Shown piece by piece: positions 42,870 to 52,327 of a stretch of DNA of 64,000 bases. This stretch comes from Saccharothrix saharensis (GTDB lineage: Bacteria > Actinomycetota > Actinomycetes > Mycobacteriales > Pseudonocardiaceae): contig NZ_VFPP01000001.1 in the NCBI RefSeq assembly GCF_006716745.1, forward strand, positions 8,133,386 through 8,197,385. The letters are read 5' to 3'. Each line of letters opens with the position of its first letter. Position 1 is the first letter of the stretch. The notes beneath the pieces were generated by a model. It searched no databases and was not told where the DNA came from. It saw only the letters and a list, made by a program, of their open reading frames with translations. Both the position numbers and the translations under genes were made by a program.

Positions 42870-43642
42870 AGGGTCTCCAGTCGTTCGGCTGCGTGCACGA
42901 GCACCCCGCGCGCGGCCAGCTCGCGGCGCACGGCGGCGGGGGAGTCGGTGTCGGTGACCAGCACGTCCGGCCGGTCGGCGGGGCAGACGTGGGCGAGCGC
43001 GGTGCGGTCGAACTTCGTGCTGTCGGCGAGCACGACCGTGCGCCCGGACACGGCCATCGCCTGCTGCTTCACCTCGGCGTCGGCCAGGTCGTGCGCGGTG
43101 AGCCCGGCGTCGAGGTCGAAGGCGCACGGGCTGAGCACGGCGACGTCGAAGCGCAGCGCCCGCAGCGACGCCAGCGCCAGCGGGCCGACCATGGCCAGCT
43201 CGCCGGGCCGGGGCTCACCGCCGGGCAGCAGCAGCCGCACCTCGGGCGCGTCGAGCAGCTCGCGGACCGCGTGCAGCGACAGCGGCATCACGGTGACCGG
43301 CCGGCCGCGCAGCAGCTTGGCGACCTCGACCGCGGTGGTGCCGCTGTCCAGCACGATCGTCTCGCCGTCGCGGATGAGTTCGACGGCGGCCGCGGCGATG
43401 GCGCGCTTCGCGTGGTGCGCGGTCGCGGTCCGCGCGGTGAACGGTGGCTCGACGCCCGCCGGGCTCAGCGGCACCGCCCCGCCGTGCACCCGGCGCAGCA
43501 CGCCGCCGGCGGCGAGCAGGTCGAGGTCGCGGCGGATGGTCATCTCGGACGCACCGGTGGCGGCGGCCAGCTCCGCCACGGCGACCTGCCCGCCGGAGCG
43601 GAGCCGTTCGGTGATCACCCGGTGGCGGTCGGCGCTCTTCAC
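42866..43642 (-). CDS. DeoR family transcriptional regulator
   Basis: 258 residues with the classic DeoR layout: N-terminal HTH (RHRVITERLRSGGQVAVAEL; GASEMTIRRDLDLLAAGGVL; RVHGGAVP) and C-terminal sugar-phosphate-sensing domain (ETIVLDSGTTAVEVAKLL; VLADSTKFDRTALAHV). It is coupled to the MFS gene and probably controls it. The GTG start has no clear ribosome-binding site. The A/T-rich upstream stretch at 43655-43705 may hold its operator. Unlike the regulators at 13135 and 15971 it keeps the normal DeoR effector domain. Confidence 0.88.
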   Translation of the reverse strand: MKSADRHRVITERLRSGGQVAVAELAAATGASEMTIRRDLDLLAAGGVLRRVHGGAVPLSPAGVEPPFTARTATAHHAKRAIAAAAVELIRDGETIVLDSGTTAVEVAKLLRGRPVTVMPLSLHAVRELLDAPEVRLLLPGGEPRPGELAMVGPLALASLRALRFDVAVLSPCAFDLDAGLTAHDLADAEVKQQAMAVSGRTVVLADSTKFDRTALAHVCPADRPDVLVTDTDSPAAVRRELAARGVLVHAAERLETL

Positions 43643-43717
43643 GTGAGCAACCGTCGCAAATCATGTGCGTTCGAACAAGTACTTTGTGCTTACGGTCGCT
43701 TTTTCGGTCTTTCCCGG

Positions 43718-44040
43718 TCAGGTGGACGTGCCCAGCTCCTCGACGGCCTCGACCAGCGGGCGCAGCCCGGGTTCGTGGCGGGCCTCGTCCAGCGCCGCCT
43801 GCATCGCCGCGCCGTGGGTGGGACGGGCGGCCTCCAGCGGGGCGAAGCCGGCCTCCGCGACGTCGGTGCGGGTGCCGCGGCGGTCGGTGGGGCACAGGTA
43901 GCGCGACAGCAGGCCGCGGTCCTCCAGCCTGGTGACCATGCGGGTGGCCGCGCGGCCTGGAGGGCGCGTTCGACCCGGGCCTCGATCCGGTCGTGCAGCG
44001 CGGAGAGCGCGCGCTCGTGGCCTCGGCCATCGGAGCATTC
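43718..44040 (-). pseudogene. MarR family regulator, decayed (HTH core deleted)
   Basis: The 3' part encodes a MarR wing and C-terminus (MVTRLEDRGLLSRYLCPTDR; AGFAPLEAARPTHGAAMQ; HEPGLRPLVEAVEELG). The 5' part encodes the N-terminal helix (HERALSALHDRIEARVERAL) in a different frame. About 45-50 residues normally between them, including the recognition helix, are absent, and the frame is shifted at the junction near 43940-43960. An internal deletion with frameshift is the simplest explanation, so DNA binding should be lost. Confidence 0.7.
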
Positions 44041-44308
44041 GGGATCGGCACCACGAGTTCGTGATCATGGGTTGCTGCCCGGGGTCGCCACCGGGTTCGG
44101 GGTGCCGCCGCAGCCGCAGCCGGAGCCGGCCCACTCCACCGGTCCGCCCGGCGGGGACTCGCTCGACCTGCCCTGGGTGTCGCTCCCGCGTGTGATCAGC
44201 CACGCAGTCGTCTTGGCGGGATCCTTACGGCCCGAGGTGCGGCGGATCGACTTGCCGGCGTGTTGACTGCCCCGTGTGGACAGTCCGGTAGGGGACAGGG
44301 GAGAGCGC

Positions 44309-46291
44309 ATGACCGTCACGCCGCCGCGCGTGGTTCCGGCCCGGGTGGACAGCCCGGTCCGACCGGCCGCCCCGTCGTCCCGGCTCGGCCACTGGCTCCT
44401 GGAGCACCGCGTCCAGCCGGTCGGACCCGCGGGAACCGAGCAGCACGCCAAACCGACGGCGTGGTGGAAGGTCATGTGCCTGACCGGGGTGGACTACTTC
44501 TCCACCCTGTCCTACCTGCCCGGCATCGCCGCGTTGGCGGCGGGCGCGGTCTCGCCGTTGGCGACGTTGCTGATCGTGGCGCTGACGCTGCTCGGGATGC
44601 TGCCGATGTACCGCCGGGTGGCCCGGGAGAGCCCGCACGGCCAGGGCTCGGTGGCGATGCTGGAGGACCTGCTCCCGTTCTGGCGGGGCAAGCTGTTCGT
44701 GCTGGTGCTGCTGGGGTTCGTGGCCACCTCGTGGATCATCACGATCACGTTGTCGGCCGCCGACGCGTCGGTGCACGCGCTGGAGAACCCTCGGGCCCCG
44801 GAGTTCCTGCACGGGCAGGAGGTGCTGGTCACCGTCGTGCTGCTGCTGGTGCTCGGCGGGGTGTTCCTGCTCGGGTTCAGCGAGGCGGTCGGCGTGGCCA
44901 TCCCGCTGGTCGCGCTCTTCCTGCTGCTCAACGCGGTGGTCGTCGTGGCGGGTGTGCTGGAGGTGCTGTCCGGGCCCGTCGCGCTGGACCGGTGGCTGGA
45001 CGCGCTCACCGCCGGTGGCGGCGGCGTCGCCGGGGTGGTCGGCCCGGCCCTGCTGGCGTTCCCGCTGCTGGTGCTGGGGTTGTCCGGGTTCGAGACGGGC
45101 GTGAGCATGATGCCCCTGGTGGCCGCCGACGGCCGCACGCCGGAGGAACGGCTGGACAACCGGGTCCGCAACACGCGCAAGCTGCTCACCACCGCCGCCG
45201 TGATCATGTCGGTCTACCTGGTCGCGACCAGCTTCGTGACCACGGTCCTGGTGCCGGTGGAGCAGTTCGAGCCCGGCGGCGCGGCCAACGGCCGGGCCCT
45301 GGCCTACCTCGCCCACGAGCTGCTCGGCGAGTGGGTCGGCACCGCCTACGACATCAGCAGCATCCTGATCCTGTGGTTCGCGGGCGCGTCCGCGATGGCC
45401 GGGCTGATCAACATCGTGCCGCGCTACCTGCCGTCCTACGGCATGGCCCCGGAGTGGGCCCGCGCGGTGCGACCGGTCGTGCTGGTCTACACGGCGGTCT
45501 GCGTCCTGATCACGGTCCTCTTCCGCGCCGACGTCAACGCCCAGGCGGGCGCCTACGCCACCGGCATCCTGGCCATGATGGTCTCCGCCTCGGCCGCCGT
45601 GACGCTGTCGTGCGCGCGGCAGGGGCGGCGGCGCGCGGCGGTCGCGTTCACCGTGCTGACGTCGATCCTGCTGTACGCGCTGGTGGAGAACGTGATCGAG
45701 AAGCCGGACGGCATCACCATCTCGGTCTTCTTCATCCTCGGCATCATCGCCGTCTCCCTGGTCTCCCGCGTCAGCCGCACCACGGAGCTGCGCGCCGACC
45801 ACGTCGAGTTCGACGACGACGCCCGCCGGTTCATCGCCGACTCCATCGCCCACGACGGCGCGCTGACGCTGATCGCGAACCGGCGCCAGGCCGGTGACGC
45901 GGCGGAGTACGCGGAGAAGGAGGCCGAGCAGCGCGGCGCGAACCCGGTGCCCGGCCAGGCCGACGTGCTGTTCCTGGAGATCGACGTGGTGGACCCGTCG
46001 GACTTCAGCGACGTGCTCCAGGTCCGGGGCGTCGAGGTCGACGGCCACCGCGTGCTGCGCGCCGGGAGCCCCGCCGCGCCCAACGCCATCGCCGCGATCC
46101 TGTTCGTGCTGCGCGACACCACCGACGTCCTGCCGCACTGCCACTTCGCGTGGAGCGAGGGCAACCCGGTCGGGCACCTGTTCCGCTACCTGTTGCTGGG
46201 GCGCGGCGACACGGCACCCGTGGTCCGCGAGATCATCCGCACCAACGAGCGCGACGAGGCCCGCCGTCCCCGCGTCCACGTGGGCGGGTGA
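44309..46291 (+). CDS. APC superfamily amino acid permease with C-terminal cytoplasmic domain
   Basis: 660 residues. Starts with a ~55-residue cytoplasmic segment, then [20 protein letters not shown], which resembles the first helix of APC transporters, and about 12 membrane helices to residue ~500. The C-terminal ~160 residues are soluble ([35 protein letters not shown]) and probably regulatory. ATG 44309 is preceded by AGGGGAGAG. It is transcribed alone. The solute cannot be identified; amino acid or another small cation/metabolite is usual for the superfamily. Confidence 0.82.
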   Translation: MTVTPPRVVPARVDSPVRPAAPSSRLGHWLLEHRVQPVGPAGTEQHAKPTAWWKVMCLTGVDYFSTLSYLPGIAALAAGAVSPLATLLIVALTLLGMLPMYRRVARESPHGQGSVAMLEDLLPFWRGKLFVLVLLGFVATSWIITITLSAADASVHALENPRAPEFLHGQEVLVTVVLLLVLGGVFLLGFSEAVGVAIPLVALFLLLNAVVVVAGVLEVLSGPVALDRWLDALTAGGGGVAGVVGPALLAFPLLVLGLSGFETGVSMMPLVAADGRTPEERLDNRVRNTRKLLTTAAVIMSVYLVATSFVTTVLVPVEQFEPGGAANGRALAYLAHELLGEWVGTAYDISSILILWFAGASAMAGLINIVPRYLPSYGMAPEWARAVRPVVLVYTAVCVLITVLFRADVNAQAGAYATGILAMMVSASAAVTLSCARQGRRRAAVAFTVLTSILLYALVENVIEKPDGITISVFFILGIIAVSLVSRVSRTTELRADHVEFDDDARRFIADSIAHDGALTLIANRRQAGDAAEYAEKEAEQRGANPVPGQADVLFLEIDVVDPSDFSDVLQVRGVEVDGHRVLRAGSPAAPNAIAAILFVLRDTTDVLPHCHFAWSEGNPVGHLFRYLLLGRGDTAPVVREIIRTNERDEARRPRVHVGG

Positions 46292-46295
46292 GGGT

Positions 46296-47189
46296 TCAGC
46301 CGTCCTCGGTGAGGCGCGCCAGGGTGCGGCGGCCCAGCCGGCTCATCGTCGGGTTGCTCCCGACGTAGTACCAGGCGAGCCCCATCGCCTGCTCGAACGC
46401 CCACGCCCGGCCGCGTCGCCACTGGAGGTCGTCGCACCCGAGGGCGTCGCGGAACGCCCGCCGCGGCACCGGTCCGAGCAGGTGCCACGCGCCGACGAGG
46501 TCCAGGGCGGGGTCGGCGGGTCCGAGGCCGCCGACGTCGATGACCCCGCTCAGCCGACCCCCGGCCACCAGGACGTTCCCGGGGATCAGGTCACCGTGGG
46601 TCATCACGTCGTCGTCCTCGCGCGGCAGGTCGCGCAGGTCGCGCCACAGCTCGCGCAGCCGCGGCACGTCCAGGAGGTCGCCGCTGCGCTCGAAGCAGAC
46701 CTCCACCCACTCGTCGTGGGACCGCAGGTCGCCGCCTCGACCTCGTCCCCGGAACGTCCGCCCCCGCGTGTCGATCGCGCGGACGCCTTCGACGAACTCG
46801 GCCAGGTCGCGTGCGAACCCGACCGACCCGCCCGGGTCCTCGTCGGTCGCGACGGTCCCGGGCAGCCAGGTCTGCACCGCCCAGGGCAACGGGTAGCCCT
46901 CCCCGGGCTCACCGACCGCGACCGGCTCCGGGGTGCGGAACCCGGTGCGGCCCAGCAGTTCGCGCGCCGCGTCGGCCTCGGACTCCAACGATTCCCGCAC
47001 CGACCCGACCTCCCCGGGCCGCAGCGGGAAGCGGGCCGCGAACCGGTCGCCGACGCGGAAGGTGGCGTTGACCGTGCCCTCCGAGGCGACTCGCGTCACG
47101 GGTGAGTCCCGCCACCGGGGGAACTGGGCGTCCACGAGCCGACGCACGGTTTCCGGTGACACGGTCAGCTCGTCCTGGTGCATCCGCAT
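46296..47189 (-). CDS. APH-fold phosphotransferase
   Basis: 297 residues of the aminoglycoside phosphotransferase/choline kinase fold. The catalytic loop is MTHGDLIPGNVLV (Asp as base) and the metal-binding segment GVIDVGGLGPADPALDLV, with an N-terminal lobe TVNATFRVGDRFAARFPL. Many such actinomycete proteins phosphorylate unknown small molecules, so antibiotic resistance should not be assumed. The ATG at 47189 has a weak ribosome-binding site; a second ATG lies two codons in. It converges with the APC gene, 4 nt apart. Confidence 0.85.
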   Translation of the reverse strand: MRMHQDELTVSPETVRRLVDAQFPRWRDSPVTRVASEGTVNATFRVGDRFAARFPLRPGEVGSVRESLESEADAARELLGRTGFRTPEPVAVGEPGEGYPLPWAVQTWLPGTVATDEDPGGSVGFARDLAEFVEGVRAIDTRGRTFRGRGRGGDLRSHDEWVEVCFERSGDLLDVPRLRELWRDLRDLPREDDDVMTHGDLIPGNVLVAGGRLSGVIDVGGLGPADPALDLVGAWHLLGPVPRRAFRDALGCDDLQWRRGRAWAFEQAMGLAWYYVGSNPTMSRLGRRTLARLTEDG

Positions 47190-47199
47190 GGCACGAGCT

Positions 47200-48541
47200 T
47201 CACACGACGACGTCCAGCACACCCATCATGCCCAGGTCCTCGTGCGAGGCGATGTGGCAGTGATAGACCGTGCGTCCCGGTTCGCCGCGGAACGGGACGG
47301 CGATCGTGACGGTGCCGCCCGGTGGGACGTTGACGGTGTCGCGCCAAGCCCGCAGCGGCTCCGGGACGCCGTCGCGGTGCAGCACCTGGAACGGGTAGCT
47401 GTGCAGGTGGAACGGGTGGTCGGTGGTGTGCTCGTTGACGACCTCCCACACCTCCAGCGTGCCCAGGCGGGCCTCCAGGTCCACGCGGTGGTGGTCGAAC
47501 GTCCTGCCGTCGAGCGTGAAGTGGTCGGTTCCCGTGCCGCCGAAGGCGATCCGGCGGCGGCGCACGGCCGCGGTCTCGTCCAACGCCTCCACCTCGCCCA
47601 GCCGGGTGGGCACCGGGACCGGGGTCAGGCCCAATGGCACGTCGAGCGCGGCCAGCCGGAGCGCGGTGCTCGTCGCCCCACCCGGGCCGTAGACCGAGTA
47701 CGGCAGCGCGGTCAGCTCCAGCCGCCCGGCCGTGCTGGTGTCCACCAGCACCTCGGCGCGTTCACCGGGGGCCAGCAGGACCTCGGTGACCTCGACCGGC
47801 TCGGTGACGAACCCGCCGTCGGTCGCGACCAGGTGCAGGGGCGTCCAGTCGCCCGACCGCAGCACGCCGACCAGCAGGTGGTCGCCCGCGGTGGCGTTGA
47901 GCAGGCGCAACCGGGTCCGGCCGGCGGTGGGCGTGAGCACGGGCCGGACGACGCCGGCGACGCGGAGGTCGGCGCCGGTGCGGGTGATCATCAGGAGCCG
48001 GTCGTCGCACGCCTCGAGCAGGTCGTCGGTCGCGCCGGTGACGACGACCGGCCCGGCGAGACCCGCCAGCAACTGTCGTTCGACATCGCCGTGCGCGTGG
48101 GGGTGGTACCAGTAGGTGCCGGCCACACCCCCCGGGCACGACGAACTCCTGCGCGCTCGTCGCACCGGGGGCTTGGTGGGTCAGCGGTGCGTCCACGGCG
48201 GGTGCGAGGGGCAGCCCGTGCAGGTGGAGGCTGCTGTCGACGTCGAGGTCGTTGCGGAACTCCAGCCGGACCCGGTCGCCCTCGCGGAGCTTGACCAGCG
48301 GGCCCGGCGCGGAACCGTTGTAGCGCAGGGAGTTCCCGGCCGGTGCGGCGACCAGCTCACCGCGCAGCACGCCGTCCGGGCCCACGCGCAGCGGGAGGGT
48401 GGTGGGTCGGGGGAGTGCCGGGCCGTCGGCCGGTCCGGCGGGCGTGGCGCGCAGCAGCGGAACACCGGCCGCGACGAGGCCGACCGCGGTCAGGCCGCCC
48501 GCGATCAGCGCGGTCCGGCGGGACACCGTCCGCTCAGCCAT
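47200..48541 (-). pseudogene. Multicopper oxidase, frameshifted by one base
   Basis: Two frames together encode a complete multicopper oxidase. The 5' frame has a twin-Arg signal (TVSRRTALIAGGLTAVGLVA) and the first copper motif LHLHGL. The 3' frame carries YWYHPHAHG, HPFHLHSYPF and YHCHIASHEDLGMM. The switch falls in a run of six Cs at 48128-48133 (six Gs on the coding strand); with five, VPGGVAGTYWY reads through. All four copper-site motifs are then present, so this is a recent lesion, a phase-variable run, or a sequencing error. The start overlaps the upstream cupredoxin gene by 8 nt. If functional, it would be an exported Cu-dependent oxidase. Confidence 0.85.
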
Positions 48542-49346
48542 GGTGGTGCGCCCCGGTCTCCACCTCGTGGGTGGCGGCGGTCAGCGCGTCCTCGGTGACC
48601 GTCAACCGGCCGACCATGCCCTTCTCGCGGTGGTCACCCGCCGCGCAGTGCACCGCGTACCGGCCCGGCGCGGCGTCCACCACGGTGATCCGCGTGCGGC
48701 CGCTGGGCACCTCGACGTCCACGCCCAGCCCGGTGATCGTGAAGGTGTGGTTGTCGTCGGTGTCGTTGGTGAACCTGAACGCCACCGGCTGACCCCGGCC
48801 GACGCGCAGCTGGGCGGGGGAGAACCGGAAGTTCGCCAGGTCGACGGTCGGCAGCGCGGCGATCTGCTCGTCGGTCAGCGACGCGGTGTCGTCGGACTGG
48901 GGCCACACCACCACCAGTGCCGCCGCCAGCGCCACCCCGACGGCCGCGCCACCGCCCACCCCGACGAGCCGATCACCGGCACCCCCGGCCGGGCGCAACG
49001 CCAGGACCAACGACGACACGACCGCCACCCCGGCGGCCGACACGATCGCCGCAGCCACCGCGAACGGTGCCACGTCGGCGGGCCGGACCAGGTCGAACGC
49101 GAGGTCGACGGGCCGGAAGAACACCACCGACACCGCCACCGCGATCGTCACGACCGGCGCCACCCGCGCACCTCGCCACAGCAGCACGGCCGCGAGCAGG
49201 GGGAAGACCGAGACGGCCGCCATCGCGGGGTTCGGCTGTCCGGCCAGGACCAGGAAGGCGACGGCGTTCGCCACGGCGAGGACGCAGGTGGCGGCGAGCG
49301 CGGTGGTCGGGGACGTTGTTCGGCGTTCGACGGCAGGGGCGGTCAT
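48534..49346 (-). CDS. Membrane protein with C-terminal cupredoxin domain
   Basis: 270 residues. About four to five membrane helices (residues ~15-150) are followed by an extracytoplasmic cupredoxin domain. Copper ligands are seen as His in DDNHTFTI and Cys-His-Met in VHCAAGDHREKGMVG, a type 1 blue-copper pattern, and the tail ends HHHG. GGGAG lies 5 nt before the ATG. Overlap with the multicopper oxidase gene suggests the two work together, perhaps in electron supply or copper handling. An inverted repeat at 49363 lies just upstream. Confidence 0.85.
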   Translation of the reverse strand: MTAPAVERRTTSPTTALAATCVLAVANAVAFLVLAGQPNPAMAAVSVFPLLAAVLLWRGARVAPVVTIAVAVSVVFFRPVDLAFDLVRPADVAPFAVAAAIVSAAGVAVVSSLVLALRPAGGAGDRLVGVGGGAAVGVALAAALVVVWPQSDDTASLTDEQIAALPTVDLANFRFSPAQLRVGRGQPVAFRFTNDTDDNHTFTITGLGVDVEVPSGRTRITVVDAAPGRYAVHCAAGDHREKGMVGRLTVTEDALTAATHEVETGAHHHG

Positions 49347-49362
49347 GACGGCTCCCGGATCT

Positions 49363-49382
49363 GTGATTGATTAGTCACTCAC
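49363..49382. promoter_or_regulatory. Inverted repeat upstream of the copper-protein operon
   Basis: GTGATTGA-ttag-TCACTCAC is an 8-4-8 inverted repeat with one mismatch, 17 bp upstream of the cupredoxin ATG. It is A/T-rich against its background and resembles TetR-type operators. A regulator was not identified. Confidence 0.5.
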
Positions 49383-49552
49383 TACGGCTACAGCTCACCG
49401 TCAAGCCTGCGCCGTTGTCAAGCCTGGCTCTATAAGGCTGAGAAGGTGCCGTGTGCGCCCATGTGAGTGTTCAGTCAATCTCGGGATGTGGTAACGGCTG
49501 GCTGAACCGCGCCGATGACCGGGTACATCCGTTCCGTGTGAGGGGGTGCCTC

Positions 49553-50515
49553 GTGGAGGACCCTGCAGCAGGCCTGTTCGTGCTGAAGGCCGAGGTCCCG
49601 GTCGTCGTCACCGGCGAGGAGGACCACCAGGCGTGGCTGGCGAGGTACGCCGTCGCGCCGGGTGGGAACTGGCGAGTCGTGGTCGCCCTGACCTGGTGCA
49701 CGATCACCACCGGCCGGTACCGGGGTCAGTACGCCATCGAAGTCCGGTTGGACGGCCGGCGGGTCGGCGAGCTGACGTACTTGATGTCACGGCGGTACGC
49801 GGAGCTGATGGGGGCGGTGATCGACGCCGGCGGCCACCCGGGCTGCGAGGCGGTGGTCCAGGTCGGCGAGCGGGGTCACGAGATCGTGGTCTACCTGCCG
49901 CGTGACCCGGCGGGTGTCGTGCCCCCTGGGTGTTTCGCCCCTCCGGTGCGGAAGAGGTCACGGCGTCCGATGTGGATCGCCGCCGGGGCCGTGGTGGTCG
50001 TGTTCGGCATCATCGGGAACCTCGTGGATAGCAGACAGTCCACAACGGACTCAGCTGATCCGCTCAGCACGGCTGCGGCCCGCACGACCACCACCACGCC
50101 GACGACCGCAGTGCCACCCAGGACCACCACCTCCACCACCGCGCCAACCACAACCACGGCCACGACGACCACCACGACGACCGTCGAACCGGCACCGCCG
50201 CCACAGCGCCAGCCCGAACCGCAGCCGCAGCCGCAGCCCCAACCGCAGCCGCAGCCGCAGCCGCAGCCCCAACCCCAACCCCAACCCCAACCGCAGCCGC
50301 CGCCGCCGCCGCAGCCGCGAACCGAAGCACCGCCGCCGCCGGCACCCGACCAGGGCTGTCATCCCAGCTACACGCCCTGCGTGCCGATCGCGGACGACGT
50401 CGACTGCGAGGGCGGCTCCGGCGACGGGCCCGCGTATGTGCGCGGGCCCGTGACCGTCATCGGGCCGGACGTGTACCGGCTCGACGCCGACAACGACCGC
50501 GAGGGCTGCGAATGA
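49553..50515 (+). CDS. Membrane-anchored protein with Pro-Gln repeat and Excalibur-like C-terminus
   Basis: About 320 residues. An N-terminal cytoplasmic domain (WRVVVALTWCTITTGRYRGQ; YAIEVRLDGRRVGELTYLMS) is followed by one membrane helix (MWIAAGAVVVVFGIIGNLV), a Thr/Pro-rich linker, a Pro-Gln repeat, and a C-terminal Excalibur-like calcium-binding module with Cys pairs and the ending LDADNDREGCE. GTG 49553 follows GGGGG by 7 nt; a GTG at 49538 is also possible. It probably spans the membrane with the repeat crossing the cell wall. Role unknown. Confidence 0.75.
   Translation: MEDPAAGLFVLKAEVPVVVTGEEDHQAWLARYAVAPGGNWRVVVALTWCTITTGRYRGQYAIEVRLDGRRVGELTYLMSRRYAELMGAVIDAGGHPGCEAVVQVGERGHEIVVYLPRDPAGVVPPGCFAPPVRKRSRRPMWIAAGAVVVVFGIIGNLVDSRQSTTDSADPLSTAAARTTTTTPTTAVPPRTTTSTTAPTTTTATTTTTTTVEPAPPPQRQPEPQPQPQPQPQPQPQPQPQPQPQPQPQPPPPPQPRTEAPPPPAPDQGCHPSYTPCVPIADDVDCEGGSGDGPAYVRGPVTVIGPDVYRLDADNDREGCE
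50215..50320 (+). repeat. Hexanucleotide repeat encoding Pro-Gln
   Basis: Tandem CAGCCG and CAGCCC/CAACCC units, about 15 copies, then a CCG run, encode alternating Pro-Gln and a short poly-Pro inside the 49553 gene. Mixed CAG/CAA and CCG/CCC codons show the repeat is old enough to have diverged in places. It is prone to slippage in replication. Confidence 0.85.
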
Positions 50516-50539
50516 CGCGGCTTCCGTCCGCCTTGGGCG

Positions 50540-52018
50540 TTACCAGGTGATCGGCAGGGTGGCGATGTAGTCCTTGAGCAGGCCCGAGATCAGGCGGTGG
50601 TCGTTGAGGGAGAAGTGCCAGTCGCAGCCGAGGCGGTCCAGGCCGGGGTTGTCGTAGTTCCAGAAGCGGACCCGGTCGTCGCCGCGGGCGTTGCGATCGG
50701 TCACCACCTGGCGGGCCGTGTCGGCGAAGAGGTCGGTGGCGCTGACCACGATGACCGTGTCCGGCCCGTACTGGGTGCGCAGCTTGTCCAGGAAGCCCTG
50801 GTACGCGGTCTTGTAGGCGGTGGCCAGGCTCTCCGGCGTCCACGGTTCACCGGGGTTGATGGCGGTGGAGAAGTCGTTGGTGCCCAGGCCGACCACGACG
50901 AGCTGCGGGCGCCAGGTGTCCGGGTTGCGCCACACGTCGCCGGTGACGTTCTGCAGGCCGCGGTCGTAGTAGGTGCGGAACGAGGTGCCCGGCTCGCCGC
51001 CGTTGTAGTTGCGCACCATGCCGCGGCCGGAGTGGGCGTTGACCTGGTAGTCGGCGCCCAGGCCGCGCGCGGTCAGCGCGCCGAACGCCAGGTCGGTGTT
51101 GGTGTTGCGGTCGACGCCGCCGTTCGCCGAGCAGTCGCGCGTGGTGGAGAGGTTGCCGTAGCCGGCGGTCAGCGAGTCGCCGATGAACTCGATCTGGCGG
51201 GTGCGGGCGGCGGGCTTGTCCAGCACCTGGCCGCCCGCGGCGGGGAGGAACCCGCCGAACTCGCCCGCGGCCCAGGGGCTCTCGGTGCGCTTGACCAGGC
51301 GGACGGTGTGCTCGGCGTTCGTCAGCCCGGTGATCCAGCGGGTGGTCCGGCCGGGCGTGATCAGGGACGCCACGGTGGTCCCGTCGACCTGGACGTCGTA
51401 GTCGTTGGCGGCGTCGTTGAGCACGATGCCGACGCCGGTGCCGCGGAACCGGCTCTCGAAGTAGATGCCCGGCCAGGTGTAGCGGGCGGTGTCCTCGGTG
51501 GCCCGGACCCGGCCCACGGTGTGCGTCCGGCTGAGGACGTCGCCCGCCGGAGGTGTGGTCGTGGTGGTGGTTGTGGTCGTCGTCGTGACGGTGGAGCCGG
51601 TGCACGCGGTGCCGTTGAGCGTGAACTCGGTGGGCACCGGGTTGGACCCGGTCCACGAGGCGTTGAAGCCGAACGCGGCGCTCGCCCCGGTGGCGAGCCG
51701 GCCGTTCCAGCTCAGGTTGTCGACCTCGACCCGCGCGCCCGACTGGCGCACCGCGCCGTTCCAGAGCTGGGCGACCTGCTGCCCCGCGGCGAACGACCAC
51801 GCCACCCGCCAGCTCGGCACCGGGTCGCCGAGGTTGGTGACGGTCACGTTCGCGTTGAAGCCGCCGGTCCACTGGTTGGCCACCTGGTAGGTGACCCGGC
51901 AGCCGGTGGCCGCCTGGGCGGGCGCGTGGGTGACGGCCGTGGCGGTCAGGGCCGCGGCCACCGCGGTGACGACCGCGCCGGCGACCGCCGGCCGGGACCG
52001 ATGACGCGTGCTGTGCAC
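50540..52018 (-). CDS. Secreted CBM2-linked CE2-type SGNH esterase
   Basis: 492 residues. Signal peptide, then a CBM2 cellulose/xylan-binding domain (~38-140; VTYQVANQWTGGFNANVTV; CysXX at both ends), a poly-Thr linker (~143-157), a jelly-roll (~160-270), and an SGNH hydrolase with Ser282 in IGDSLTAGYGN, the VVGLGTNDFS block and DWHFSLNDH. This is the layout of carbohydrate esterase family 2, which removes acetyl groups from xylan or other plant polysaccharides. GTG 52018 is set by GGAGG 5 nt upstream. A CebR-type operator lies 27 bp upstream, so cellobiose should induce it. It was probably part of plant-cell-wall breakdown rather than the arabinogalactan set. Confidence 0.88.
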   Translation of the reverse strand: MHSTRHRSRPAVAGAVVTAVAAALTATAVTHAPAQAATGCRVTYQVANQWTGGFNANVTVTNLGDPVPSWRVAWSFAAGQQVAQLWNGAVRQSGARVEVDNLSWNGRLATGASAAFGFNASWTGSNPVPTEFTLNGTACTGSTVTTTTTTTTTTTPPAGDVLSRTHTVGRVRATEDTARYTWPGIYFESRFRGTGVGIVLNDAANDYDVQVDGTTVASLITPGRTTRWITGLTNAEHTVRLVKRTESPWAAGEFGGFLPAAGGQVLDKPAARTRQIEFIGDSLTAGYGNLSTTRDCSANGGVDRNTNTDLAFGALTARGLGADYQVNAHSGRGMVRNYNGGEPGTSFRTYYDRGLQNVTGDVWRNPDTWRPQLVVVGLGTNDFSTAINPGEPWTPESLATAYKTAYQGFLDKLRTQYGPDTVIVVSATDLFADTARQVVTDRNARGDDRVRFWNYDNPGLDRLGCDWHFSLNDHRLISGLLKDYIATLPITW

Positions 52019-52044
52019 CTGGACCTCCACAAGGCATCGTTGTC

Positions 52045-52058
52045 TGGGAGCGCTCCCG
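52045..52058. promoter_or_regulatory. CebR-type operator
   Basis: TGGGAGCGCTCCCG differs in its last base from the Streptomyces CebR consensus TGGGAGCGCTCCCA, the cellobiose-responsive repressor site. It lies 27 bp upstream of the secreted CBM2-CE2 gene. Confidence 0.8.
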
Positions 52059-52327
52059 GAAGACGGTAACGAAGATGTTGCGCATCGAGAAGGGTCAGGG
52101 CGGGTACGGCTGCGGTCGCGTATCGATTGGTGGGTGGCGCGGCACCACCCGCGAACCGCCCTGAGGTCCACAGAGGACTGACGAGCGGCTCGCCCGTGGG
52201 GCGGGACCGGGCGGACCGCGGCGACCCCGTCACCCGATGGTTCGGTTCGGCCGCGCAGATCCGGCCCCGTACGGCTCCCGGTGCCAGCATCGGGGGACGC
52301 GGATCGGGTACGACGGAGGAGCGCGAG

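Noticed and set aside
46296-47189. Aminoglycoside resistance gene
   Set aside because: Has the APH fold, but this fold is common in phosphotransferases of unknown substrate; no resistance claim is made.
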